Shown here one piece after another: positions 54,018 to 63,049 of a stretch of 64,000 bases of DNA (positions are counted from its first letter, which is position 1; each line of letters begins with the position of its first letter). The DNA lies in the NCBI RefSeq assembly GCF_023509035.1, contig NZ_CP075583.1:5146001-5210000 (forward strand). Reading direction: 5' to 3'. The translations under genes were made by a program, and so were the position numbers. The notes below the pieces were generated by a model that saw nothing but the letters and a program-made list of their open reading frames with translations, did no database searches and was not told the DNA's origin. This DNA comes from Janthinobacterium lividum (GTDB lineage: Bacteria > Pseudomonadota > Gammaproteobacteria > Burkholderiales > Burkholderiaceae_D).

Positions 54018-56513
54018 ATGTCTCCTGCCATTCATTCCCAGCCGTCCATCAAGCCCATGGCGTATGCCATCCAACTCGTCTTCATCGGTTCGGCCCTGCT
54101 GCTGAACGCCCAGGCGCCAGCCCTGGCGCAGGAAAGCGCCGCAGCGCCAGCGACCAGCCTCGACTTCCAGGTACCGGCCGGCGACTTGGCGGCGGCGCTG
54201 CGCCAGGTCGCCAGCCAGTCCAGGGTGATCCTCAGTTTTACCCCTGAGCAGACGCGCGGCAAGACGTCGGCAGGCTTGAGCGGCCGCCACGACGTGCTGG
54301 CGGCCCTGAACGGCGTGCTGCGCGGCACCGGGTTGAAGGCCGAGCGCAGCGCCAACGGCAGCTATGTGCTGCGCCCGGCCGATGCGGCGGCGGGCGGCGA
54401 AGCGCTGTCGATGATGCCGGAAGTGTCGGTGAAAGCGCAGCAGGATGCCACCGAAGGCTCGGGCGCGTATGTCTCCACCCTGCCGATCTCCACGGCTACA
54501 CCGCTGGGCCTGTCGATCAGGGAAACGCCGCAGTCGGTCAGCGTCATCACGCAGCAGCGCATGCAGGACCAGGGCCTGAACACCATCGCGCAGGTCATGG
54601 CGCAAACGCCGGGCATCACCCTGTTCTCGCTGGGCAGCGAGCGCTCCGGCTTTACTTCGCGCGGCTATGCGATTACCAATTACCAGCTCGATGGCGTCAG
54701 CACGCATTCGGAAAACCTGGGCCTCAATGCGATACCGTCGCAAAGTCTGGCCGACATGGCGCTGTACGACCGCATCGAAGTACTGCGCGGCGCCTCGGGC
54801 CTGATGACGGGCGCGGGCGATGCCTCGGGCGCCATCAACATGGTGCGCAAGAAGCCGACGGCACAGTCTCAGGCGTCCGTCGAGGGCGAACTGGCTTCCC
54901 GCACCGAACGGCGCGGCATGGCCGACATTGCCGGCCCGCTCAACGAGGCAGGCACCGTGCGCGGCCGTTTCGTGGCGCTGGCCGAAGAAGCCGACAGCGT
55001 CATCGATCACTACAGCCACGATAAAAAAGTCGTGTATGGCGTAATCGAGGCGGATCTCGCGCGCGACACGAAGCTGACGGCCGGCGTCACGCACCAGCGC
55101 AAGCGTTCGAAGGGGTCGCTGTCCTACCTGGGCTTCCCCCTCTTTTACAGCAATGGCGTCATGACGCAGTTGCCGCGCTCCTTCAGCCCGGCGGCCACGT
55201 CGAACCGCTTCGGTACCAATTCGACCGACCTCTTCGCCACCCTGGAACACGCGCTGGCAAACGACTGGAAGTTGAAGATCTCGGCCAGCCGCGTGCAGTC
55301 TTCGCAGGAGGAACGCTCGGCGTTCATGAACGTGAGTAGCGCCTTTCCCGACCAGGCCACGGGCGATGGCCTGCGCATGAGCGCCGACTACCGCGATTAC
55401 CAGCTCAGGGTCAACAGCGTGGATGTCAACGTGCGCGGACCGTTCAGCGCGTTCGGCCGCCAGCACGAACTGGTGCTGGGCATGGATTACAACGACTTCA
55501 AAAGCACGACGGATGGCCGCTTCGACAAGAACATCCAGGGCCAGCCCGTCAACCTGTACCGCTGGAATCGCACGGCAACACCCGTGTTTGGCGATACCTT
55601 CGTCACCTATGACAGCACGCGCCGCCAGGCGAGCGCGTATGCCGCCACGCGCCTCAACCTTTCAGAGCGCCTGAAACTGATCGCCGGCGCCAAGGTGCTG
55701 CGCTACAGCGAGAATTACATCTCGGACGCACCCACCGTGCCATTTTATAGCGCATCCCCGGCATCGGACAGCAGCGTCTTCACGCCGTACGGCGGCCTGG
55801 TGTATGACATCGACGCCACGCACAGCGCCTACGCCAGCTACTCCACCATCTACCAGCCGCAAGCCTCGCAAGACCGCTACGGCAAGCTGCTGGCGCCGCG
55901 CGAGGGCAAGACTTTTGAAGCGGGCATCAAGAGCGGCTGGTTCGATGGCCGCCTGAACACGGCCGCCGCGCTGTATCTGATCCGCCAGAAAAACCTGGCC
56001 GAATCGGACCCCGGCCACACCCTGCCCGGCTCCAACGATCCGGCGTTCCGCACCATCAAGGGCGCCGATACCAAGGGCATCGACCTGGAAGCGACGGGCG
56101 CCATCACCCCAAGCTGGAACATATCGGCCTCGTGGTCGTACAGCCAGACGGAAAACAATGCCGGCAAGGCGATCCAGACCACCTTCCCGCGCCACCTGGT
56201 GAAACTCTGGACCACTTATCGGCTGCCTGGCGAACTGCATCGCCTGACGGTGGGCGGCGGCATGAACTGGCAAAGCCGCGTGTATTCCGACATCGAGGCG
56301 TGGCAGATCAACAGCACCCTGCACTGGGAACAGAAGGCGTACTCGGTAGCCAGCCTGATGGCGCGCTACGACGTCAGCGACAAGCTGTCGGCTACCGTGA
56401 ACGTGGCCAACCTGTTCGACAAGCAGTACACGGCTTCCGTGTCGGACTGGTGGTACTCGGGCATGTATGGCCCGGCGCGCAAGGTGGCGTTGACCGTGCG
56501 GTATCAGTTCTAG
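54018..56513 (+). CDS. TonB-dependent transducer (siderophore receptor with STN domain)
   Basis: An 831-residue receptor. The signal peptide ends near residue 35 (APALAQ). The STN signalling domain covers about 45-100 (LDFQVPAGDLAAALRQVASQ, shown at 20), the plug about 150-265 (SIRETPQSVSVITQQRMQD, YDRIEVLRGASGLMTGAGD) and the barrel ends in LTVRYQF. The FpvA/FecA-like layout matches the FecI and FecR genes upstream and marks a cell-surface signalling system for a ferri-siderophore (hydroxamate/FpvA class rather than catecholate). The 100-base gap after fecR has no clear promoter. Confidence 0.92.
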   Translation: MSPAIHSQPSIKPMAYAIQLVFIGSALLLNAQAPALAQESAAAPATSLDFQVPAGDLAAALRQVASQSRVILSFTPEQTRGKTSAGLSGRHDVLAALNGVLRGTGLKAERSANGSYVLRPADAAAGGEALSMMPEVSVKAQQDATEGSGAYVSTLPISTATPLGLSIRETPQSVSVITQQRMQDQGLNTIAQVMAQTPGITLFSLGSERSGFTSRGYAITNYQLDGVSTHSENLGLNAIPSQSLADMALYDRIEVLRGASGLMTGAGDASGAINMVRKKPTAQSQASVEGELASRTERRGMADIAGPLNEAGTVRGRFVALAEEADSVIDHYSHDKKVVYGVIEADLARDTKLTAGVTHQRKRSKGSLSYLGFPLFYSNGVMTQLPRSFSPAATSNRFGTNSTDLFATLEHALANDWKLKISASRVQSSQEERSAFMNVSSAFPDQATGDGLRMSADYRDYQLRVNSVDVNVRGPFSAFGRQHELVLGMDYNDFKSTTDGRFDKNIQGQPVNLYRWNRTATPVFGDTFVTYDSTRRQASAYAATRLNLSERLKLIAGAKVLRYSENYISDAPTVPFYSASPASDSSVFTPYGGLVYDIDATHSAYASYSTIYQPQASQDRYGKLLAPREGKTFEAGIKSGWFDGRLNTAAALYLIRQKNLAESDPGHTLPGSNDPAFRTIKGADTKGIDLEATGAITPSWNISASWSYSQTENNAGKAIQTTFPRHLVKLWTTYRLPGELHRLTVGGGMNWQSRVYSDIEAWQINSTLHWEQKAYSVASLMARYDVSDKLSATVNVANLFDKQYTASVSDWWYSGMYGPARKVALTVRYQF

Positions 56514-56531
56514 GAGCGGCTGAATAGTTCA

Positions 56532-56550
56532 CACCGGCGCAAGGCCGGTG
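56532..56550 (+). terminator. hairpin after the TonB transducer
   Basis: CACCGGC, GCAAG, GCCGGTG is a seven-pair stem 18 bases after the receptor stop, followed by ATACAATTTT. It may be a weak intrinsic terminator. Confidence 0.5.
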
Positions 56551-56629
56551 ATACAATTTTCCCGCTTCACGGGCGTTGCCGGCCATTGCCGCCAACGCCC
56601 GTGCCCATAGAGACACCCAAGGAGAATGT

Positions 56630-58295
56630 GTGAAGGACCTCGCCCCCGCCCTGCCAGCCGATCCGGCCGACCAACCCGCCAATCCCTCGCGCCGGCGCAT
56701 TTTCCAGGCCGCTTCCGCAGTCGGCCTGGCCGCCAGCCTGCCGGCGCTGGCCGACGCCGCGCCAGCCAGGAAGACCATCGCCAAGGGTTCGCTCGACGCG
56801 AAACTCAAGGCCCACGTCAAGAACGTGGTCGTGATCTACCTGGAAAACCGCAGCTTCAATAACTTGTTCGCCAACTTCCCCGGCACCAGCGCGCCCCTGT
56901 CCGCCGTCACGGAAGAACAGGCGCAGCAGCTGGACCGCGACGGCAAGCCGCTGGCCACCCTGCCGAAGATCTGGGGCGGCCTGGTGCCGAACCAGCAAAA
57001 TATCGGCGGCATCGATTACCTGATCAAGGAAGACCAGATTTCCGGCCTGCCGAACGCGCCCTACAAATTGAGCGACGCGGCCGGCAAGCCCCTGCCCGAG
57101 AGCATCATCACGCGCGACCTCGTGCACCGCTTCTATAACAACCAGATGCAGATCAACGGCGGCAAAAACGACGGCTTTGCCGCGTGGGCCGACAGCGGCG
57201 GGCTGGTGATGGGCCACTACGGCGAAACATCGAAAAACCTGAACCTGTGGCAGATCGCCGAGCAGTACACCCTGTGCGACAACTTCTTCATGGCGGCCTT
57301 CGGCGGCTCCTACATGAACCACCAGTTCCTCGTCACGGGGCGCGCCAACGAATATTTCAACGCGGCCGAGACGGCGGCGAAGAAAAAGATCGCAGTGCTG
57401 TCGGACGGCCCGCAAGGTGTGCGCCTGGCCATTTCGCCCGAGTGCCCCGCCTCCGCGCTCGATGGCAAGCCGAAGTACGTGAACGACGGCGCCCTCACGC
57501 CGGACGGCTATGCCGTCAACACCATGGCGCCGCCATATCAGCCCAGCTATGTCCGCCCCGCCTTCGACGGCGACCCGCTGCATGCCGACCCGGCGGACGC
57601 CAACACTCTGCCGCCGCAAACCTATGACACCATCGGCGACCTGCTGTCGCGCAAGGGCGTCAGCTGGGCGTGGTATGGCGGCGGCTGGCAAGCGGCGCTC
57701 GACCAGAAGGGTGGCGGCAGCAAGCCCAACTTCCAGTTCCACCACCAGCCGCTGAACTACTTCAAGCAGTTCGCCCCCGGCACTGCCGCGCGCGCCGAGC
57801 ACCTGCGCGACGGCGGCACGGGCGACAGCCCGATTTCGAACAAATTCCTCGCCGCGGCCGTGGCGGGCAAGCTGCCGGCCGTGACCTTCTACAAGCCGCA
57901 GGGCAATCTGAACCTGCACGCGGGCTACTCGGATATCGAATCGGGTGACCAGCACGTGGCCAACGTCATCCAGCATCTGAAGGAATCGCCGCAGTGGAAG
58001 GACATGATCGTGGTGATCACGTTCGATGAAAACGGCGGCTGGTGGGATCACGTGGCGCCGCCGAAGGGCGACCGCTGGGGTCCGGGCACGCGTATTCCCG
58101 CCATCGTCGTCTCGCCCTACGCGAAAAAAAGGCGCCGTCGACCACAGCTTCTATGACACGACGTCGATCCTGCGCCTGATCACGCGCCTGCACGACTTGC
58201 CACTGCTCGAAGGCTTGAAAGTGCGCAACGACGCGTTTGCGTCACGCGGCGCGCTGCCGCCGGGCGACTTGACGGGAGCCCTCAGCTTCCGCTGA
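56630..58295 (+). CDS. Tat-exported phosphoesterase of the phospholipase C / acid phosphatase AcpA family (frameshifted)
   Basis: About 554 residues once corrected. The start is a GTG at 56630 with AAGGAG five bases before it; the frame open further upstream lacks a site. SRRRIFQAASAVGLAASLPA is a twin-arginine signal. The family motifs are YLENRSFNNLF (metal ligands Glu-Asn), FGGSYMNHQFL (likely Ser nucleophile) and TFDENGGWWDHV (Asp-Glu-Asn ligands). The Ser suggests a phosphatase of the AcpA type more than a phospholipase C. A run of seven A at 58124-58130 shifts the frame after SPYA; six A give AKKGAVDHSFYDTTS and the normal C-terminus to 58295. Confidence 0.82.
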
Positions 58296-58317
58296 TTACA
58301 TAACGGCGCCCCACACG

Positions 58318-58351
58318 GTGCGGCACGCCTGTGATACACTGCGTGCCGCAC
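58318..58351 (+). terminator. strong hairpin after the phosphoesterase gene
   Basis: GTGCGGCACGC and GCGTGCCGCAC form a perfect 11-pair stem with a 12-base loop, 22 bases after the stop. No T run follows. The loop contains TGATACACT, an extended -10 type sequence. Confidence 0.5.
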
Positions 58352-58426
58352 TTAAATCCGCAGGTCAGGTATTCCTGACGGATGTTCCAACAATGAGCCC
58401 GACTCCAGTAGCCGGGCTTTTGTTTT
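58347..58426 (+). ncRNA. small RNA candidate ending in an intrinsic terminator
   Basis: TG-A-TACACT (58332-58340) is a good extended -10, placing a start near 58347. Downstream are a hairpin GTCAGG-TATT-CCTGAC (58364-58379, with TCC/GGA extending it) and a second one, AGCCCG and CGGGCT, followed by TTTTGTTTT (58396-58426). This gives an 80-base transcript of two hairpins in a 223-base gap that holds no protein gene. No -35 is visible. The alternative is simply the terminator of the phosphoesterase gene. Confidence 0.4.
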
Positions 58427-58518
58427 GTGGATGAAGTTAAAGCGTATTCACATGGCGGACAGCTTTTTGCCCGCTCCCCGGCGCCGTTTTGTCGCTGCCA
58501 GGGGCCAGAGGTTCAGAA

Positions 58519-58755
58519 ATGAGAGATAAAAAAGACAACGCCACCATCGACTTGCCCGGTTTCGGCCCGCCGCCCGCGCACGAGGCGACAGAGCCGGCGC
58601 CGGAGCCACAGCGCCGCACGCGCGCGCGCAAGGTGGCTTTGAAGCAGGTGCAGCTCGAATTGCTGGAGCCGACCGATGCCACGGGCCTGCCCGTATGGAC
58701 GCGCGACGCCGGCCTTGATCTCACCGGCTTGCCCATCTGGGCGCCCGATAATTAA
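58519..58755 (+). CDS. small uncharacterised protein, 78 residues
   Basis: From the ATG at 58519 it starts MRDKKDNATIDLPGFGPPPA. The first 45 residues are Pro/Glu/Arg-rich and disordered, including a basic patch RRTRARKVALKQ. The second half has repeated phrases (TGLPVWTRDAG, TGLPIWAPDN), an internal near-duplication of TGLPVW. No membrane segment or signal peptide. It may be a DNA- or RNA-binding tail protein, which is a guess. A TTG/GTG further upstream cannot be excluded as start. Confidence 0.5.
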   Translation: MRDKKDNATIDLPGFGPPPAHEATEPAPEPQRRTRARKVALKQVQLELLEPTDATGLPVWTRDAGLDLTGLPIWAPDN

Positions 58756-58867
58756 TACAACACGCGGGCGGCCGTTTGCCGCCAGCTTCCACACCACCAT
58801 CCGCACAAGGGCGTAGAACGCCTGTAGACTGTGCCCATCCACCCGCTTTTTACCGGCTCCGCCCCCT

Positions 58868-60292
58868 ATGAACACCACCTCCGCCACCACTTCCTTTTCC
58901 AGCCTGCCGCTGACGCCCGCCTTTTTGGCCAACCTGGACTCGCTCGGCTACCACGAGATGACCACCATCCAGGCGCAAAGCCTGCCGGCGGTGCTCGATG
59001 GCCGCGACCTCATCGCCCAGGCCAAGACGGGCAGCGGCAAGACGGCCGCCTTCGGCATCGGCATCCTGCACAAGCTCAATCCGGCCTGGTTTGCCGTGCA
59101 AGGCCTGGTGCTGTGCCCGACGCGCGAACTGGCCGACCAGGTGGCCAATGAACTGCGCCGCCTGGCCCGCGCGGCTGGCAACATCAAGATCCTGACCCTG
59201 ACGGGCGGCGCGCCGATGCGCCCGCAAATCGCCTCGCTGGAACATGGCGCCCACATCGTCGTCGGCACGCCGGGCCGCCTGCGCGACCACCTGGGCCGCG
59301 GCACCATTAACCTGAATCACGTGCAGACACTGGTGCTCGATGAAGCCGACCGCATGACGGACATGGGCTTTTACGAGGAAATCGCCGGCATCGTCAGCGC
59401 CTGCCCGGCACGCCGCCAGACCTTGCTGTTCTCGGCCACGTATCCGGAAGACATTCGCCGCGCCACGGCGTCGTTCCTCGTCAATCCCCTGGAAGTGACG
59501 GTCGAGGCACAACACGACAACGACAAGATCGAACAGCGCTTCTATGAAATCGGCTTCGACGAGCGCAATAGCGCCGTCGGCAAGCTGCTCAAACACTTCA
59601 AGCCGGAATCCACCCTGGCCTTCTGCAACACCAAGGTGCATTGCCGCGAACTGGCCGAGGAACTGCGCCAGCAAGGCTTTTCCGCGCTGGCACTGTACGG
59701 CGAGCTGGAACAACGCGAGCGCGATGAAATCCTCGTGCTGTTCGCCAACCGCAGCTGCTCCGTGCTGGTGGCCACCGACGTGGCCGCGCGCGGCCTCGAT
59801 ATTTCCGACCTGGGCGCCGTGATCAACGTCGACGTGTCGAAAGACACGGAAGTGCACATCCACCGCATCGGCCGCACGGGCCGCGGCAGCAAGAAGGGCC
59901 TGGCCCTGTCGCTGTGTGCGCCGAACGAGAAAAAATGGGTCAAGTTGATCGAGCAGTACCAGAACAGCGCCGCCGAATGGCACGACCTGAAAGAACTGGC
60001 TGAAGATGACGGGATGGAGGCGCTGCCGGCGCCAATGGTCACCCTGTGCATCATGGGCGGCAAGAAGGACAAGCTGCGTCCGGGCGACTTGCTGGGCGCG
60101 CTGACGGGCGATGCAGGCCTCACCAAGGAGCAAGTGGGCAAGATCAACGTGTTCGAGTTCATGACCTACGTTGCGCTCGATCGCAAGGTGGCCGAAGCGG
60201 CCTTCAAGCGCCTGAACGCGGGCAATACCTTGGGCCGCGACTTCGGTAACATCAAGGGCCGCAGCTTCAAGATGCGCTTTATCGAGGCGTAA
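58868..60292 (+). CDS. dbpA: ATP-dependent RNA helicase DbpA
   Basis: A 474-residue DEAD-box protein. The Q motif, AKTGSGKTAAFG (motif I), PTRELADQ (Ia), VLDEADRMTDMGF (II, DEAD), FSATYP (III) and HRIGRTGRG (VI) are all present. A C-terminal RNA-binding domain (about 395-474, VTLCIMGGKKDKLRPGDLLG) identifies DbpA, which binds hairpin 92 of 23S rRNA and helps 50S assembly. Its stop lies inside the end of the convergent gene (14 bases of overlap). Confidence 0.94.
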   Translation: MNTTSATTSFSSLPLTPAFLANLDSLGYHEMTTIQAQSLPAVLDGRDLIAQAKTGSGKTAAFGIGILHKLNPAWFAVQGLVLCPTRELADQVANELRRLARAAGNIKILTLTGGAPMRPQIASLEHGAHIVVGTPGRLRDHLGRGTINLNHVQTLVLDEADRMTDMGFYEEIAGIVSACPARRQTLLFSATYPEDIRRATASFLVNPLEVTVEAQHDNDKIEQRFYEIGFDERNSAVGKLLKHFKPESTLAFCNTKVHCRELAEELRQQGFSALALYGELEQRERDEILVLFANRSCSVLVATDVAARGLDISDLGAVINVDVSKDTEVHIHRIGRTGRGSKKGLALSLCAPNEKKWVKLIEQYQNSAAEWHDLKELAEDDGMEALPAPMVTLCIMGGKKDKLRPGDLLGALTGDAGLTKEQVGKINVFEFMTYVALDRKVAEAAFKRLNAGNTLGRDFGNIKGRSFKMRFIEA

Positions 60293-60830
60293 GCGCCTGC
60301 AAGGCACGCAGGGCCGCCATGGCCCTGCATCCCGGATAGTCTTCCCATGCGGGGTAGCGCCTGCGGTAGTAGCAGTTCCAGTAGCTGACGGCGCGCCGCT
60401 CCAGTGTCTCCACATACGCGGGATTCTCCCGCAGATAGCGCGCCAGCGCCTGCGCATTCCAGGCCGGCAGCGCCGCGCCGATTCTCTGCACGATCTCCAG
60501 CACATACTCGCCACACAGGTGCACGACGAACGGCACCGTCCACGCCCGCTCCTGCAGCAGCAACTGTTTTAAACACGCTTCGCGCAAATGGCCGTCATGG
60601 TGACGAGTGCCCAGGCACAGGGCGAGCACGCCCGTGTCGCCGGACAGCTGGGTACAGGTCAGCAACTGCTCGCGGTCGTAGTAACTGCGCACGGGAATGC
60701 GCAGCAGCTTGCCATCCTGATGCACGTCAAACGGTGCCGACGGCGCGTGCAGCTGGCCTTTGGACAGCACGGGCAGCAGCTGCGCCAAGGTGCCGGCCAA
60801 TGTCGCCGGAAAGGCGTCCGCTTCAGCCAT
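60279..60830 (-). CDS. uncharacterised cytoplasmic protein
   Basis: About 183 residues from the ATG at 60830, with GGAG upstream and eight bases of overlap with the preceding gene; the extension to 60887 is discarded. Features are PVRSYYDREQLL, HLCGEYVLEIVQRIGAAL and a Tyr/Arg-rich C-terminal patch WNCYYRRRYPAWEDYPG. No signal peptide and no recognisable domain. Translational coupling to the exported protein upstream suggests a joint role that I cannot name. Confidence 0.62.
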   Translation of the reverse strand: MAEADAFPATLAGTLAQLLPVLSKGQLHAPSAPFDVHQDGKLLRIPVRSYYDREQLLTCTQLSGDTGVLALCLGTRHHDGHLREACLKQLLLQERAWTVPFVVHLCGEYVLEIVQRIGAALPAWNAQALARYLRENPAYVETLERRAVSYWNCYYRRRYPAWEDYPGCRAMAALRALQALTPR

Positions 60831-61401
60831 CGCTCTCCTCCCGGCACACCTTGCGCACACCCAGCGCAGGCTTGTCCATCTTTTCAAAGATCACATTCGA
60901 GTACCATTCGGCAGAATCGCCCTCCGTGAGCTTGCCCAACGAGATATAGAAGCCGCCATGCGTGAACAGGGCAGTGGTTTCCTTGCCCGGCCTGGCGGCC
61001 CGCAAAAAGGCCGGATAGGCCGCCTTGTCCACCGGTGTAAAACGCACGGCCAGCAGCGCCAGCAAGCGCGCGTGCGAGGCCGGCGCATACGGGAACAGAT
61101 ACAGATACTCGACCAGTTCGCCGTCGTCAGCCAGGCGCGTGACGGCGGCCGTCGCCGCCTCCACGCTCTCCTTGTCACCACCAAAACTGCACAAGGTGCC
61201 GCCGCTGTAGGCGAACTCGATGATGGTCGCCGGCGCGCACGCCTGCCGTTCGCGGTCGACTCCGACGGGCGGCAGCGCGCGCACTTGCGCCAGCAGCGCC
61301 TCGCCTGATGTGGCCAGTGCGGGAAAGCCCGGACACTCGCTGGCCGCCTGCGCGCAGGAAAAGGCCAAACAACAACTCAGTAGCAGCAAACGACGCTTCA
61401 C
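60823..61401 (-). CDS. exported uncharacterised protein
   Basis: A 192-residue protein with a clear signal peptide (MKRRLLLLSCCLAFSCAQA, cleavage about residue 19; the Cys residues do not fit a lipobox well). The mature part contains a small number of Cys and short phrases such as FAYSGGTLCSFGG, LVEYLYLFPYAP and FTHGGFYISLG. Likely periplasmic. No family recognised. It is followed by the coupled gene at 60.3-60.8 kb. Confidence 0.65.
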   Translation of the reverse strand: MKRRLLLLSCCLAFSCAQAASECPGFPALATSGEALLAQVRALPPVGVDRERQACAPATIIEFAYSGGTLCSFGGDKESVEAATAAVTRLADDGELVEYLYLFPYAPASHARLLALLAVRFTPVDKAAYPAFLRAARPGKETTALFTHGGFYISLGKLTEGDSAEWYSNVIFEKMDKPALGVRKVCREESDG

Positions 61402-61456
61402 GGCATCTCCAGTTTCATCAGGCGGCCATTATGCCGCACTGACACAGATAGCATCG

Positions 61457-62834
61457 TCACAAAAGGCGCGCCTGCTGGCCCTGCGGCGTATCGTCGATGT
61501 CATAGCCGGCCGCGCGCGCCAGTTCACGCAAACGGTCCGCCTCGGCCCACAGTCGCTGCGCGCGGGCGATGCCCCGTTCCGCCATCCATGCCTGCACCTG
61601 CAGCGGCACCGCCAGATGCGCCGGCTGCCAGGCCAGCAGATCGAGTCCCAGCGCCGCATCGAAGCGGGCCATCGTGGCTTTCTTCACGGCGTCCGGCAGC
61701 TCGCTTTTCAGCAGTTCCCAGGCCACGGCCAGCGCTCGCGGAAAGTTCAAGTCATCGTTGATCTGCGACGCGAAACGCGCCAGCCATACGGGATCGGCCT
61801 CACCCTGCGCCTCGCCGAGGCTATACACGGTGGAGCGCAGGCGCGCCAGACCGCTGGCCGCGGCGCGCAAGGCGTCGTCCGTGAAATTGAGGCTGCTGCG
61901 GTAATGGGCGCCCAGGCACAGGTAGCGGTAAGCCAGTGGATCGACGCCCTGCTCCACCAGGCTTTGCAAGCGTAAAAAATCGCCCGAGGATTTCGACATC
62001 TTCGCATCCTGGGTCTTGAGGAAAGCCCCATGCAGCCAGAAGTTGGCCAGGCGCGTGCCATGGCGCGCTTCCGTTTGCGCGATCTCGTTGCTATGGTGGA
62101 CGGCCACGTGGTCTTCGCCGCCGCAATGGATGTCGAAATAGGTCCCCAGATGCTTTTCCGCCATGGCCGAGCATTCGATATGCCAGCCGGGGGAAACCCA
62201 AGCCCCAGGGGCTATCCCACTCCATCTGTCGCTGTCCCGGCACACCGCTGAACTTCCACAGCGCGAAGTCGCAGATATCGCGCTTTTCCCCGAGGTCCAC
62301 CCTTTTCCCCGCCTGCAGGCCGTCGCGGTTCAGGCGCGCCAGTTTTCCATAACTGTCCTGGCGCGTCGTGTCGAAATAGATGCCGTCGTCCGTGCGGTAG
62401 GTATACCCCTTGGCTTCCAGGTCGCGGATAAAGGCGATCTGTTCCGCGATATGGTCCGTGGCGCGGCACCAGACGGTGGGCGGCAGGATATTCAACTGGC
62501 GCAGATCGCCCTCGAACGCGCGGGTAAATTCAAAGGCGATGTCCCAGGCGGACTTGCCGCTGCGGGCGCTGCGCGCCTCGATCTTGTCGTCGCCGCTGTC
62601 CGCATCCGACGTCAAATGGCCCACGTCCGTGATGTTCATCACGTGGCGTACCTGCAGGCCGTTGAACTCGAGCGCGCGGCGCAAGCCGTCGACGAACAGA
62701 TAGGTGCGCAGGTTGCCGATGTGCGCATAGTCGTAGACGGTGGGACCGCAGGCGTACAGGCCCGCCTGGCCCGGGGTGATGGTCTCGAAGGGCCGCAGGC
62801 TGCGGCTATACGTGTCGTACAAATGAAGTGTCAT
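61457..62834 (-). CDS. cysS: cysteinyl-tRNA synthetase CysS (frameshifted)
   Basis: About 458 residues once corrected, the normal length. The N-terminal part (ATG at 62834) has the zinc Cys in YACGPTVYD, the HIGH motif AHIGN and [15 protein letters not shown]. The C-terminal part, in another frame, has GWHIECSAM (zinc ligands), [21 protein letters not shown] (in parts) and the KMSKS motif AKMSKSSG. The break is a run of five G at 62189-62193; four G restore [14 protein letters not shown]. As an essential enzyme it must be intact in a living cell, so a sequence error is the simple explanation. It charges tRNA-Cys. Confidence 0.95.
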
Positions 62835-62858
62835 GCGGGACTTTCATGCGCGTTGCGG

Positions 62859-62898
62859 AAAAAGAAAATGGCCACAGGTTTTTCAACACTGTGGCCAT
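62859..62898 (-). terminator. Rho-independent terminator of the MFS exporter gene
   Basis: On the minus strand ATGGCCACAG and CTGTGGCCAT pair over ten positions and are followed by TTTTCTTTTTC. It lies about 150 bases after the exporter stop and 25 bases before the cysS start, so cysS needs its own promoter in this short gap or upstream of it. Confidence 0.82.
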
Positions 62899-63049
62899 CG
62901 GAATGAGGAGTAAAAAATTTAACGGCGCCGGGCCGCATCCTCGCGAAGCCAGGTACACGGACACAGCGCAGCGGCGGCGCGGTATGCAAGGACTGGATGG
63001 AGGATGGAAGAGATCATGGGAAGAATATCGCATGCGCGCGGGCGGGCCG

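Noticed and set aside
62806..63033. A 75-codon minus-strand frame between the MFS gene and cysS.
   Set aside because: It runs through the terminator hairpin and has no ribosome site or protein-like composition.
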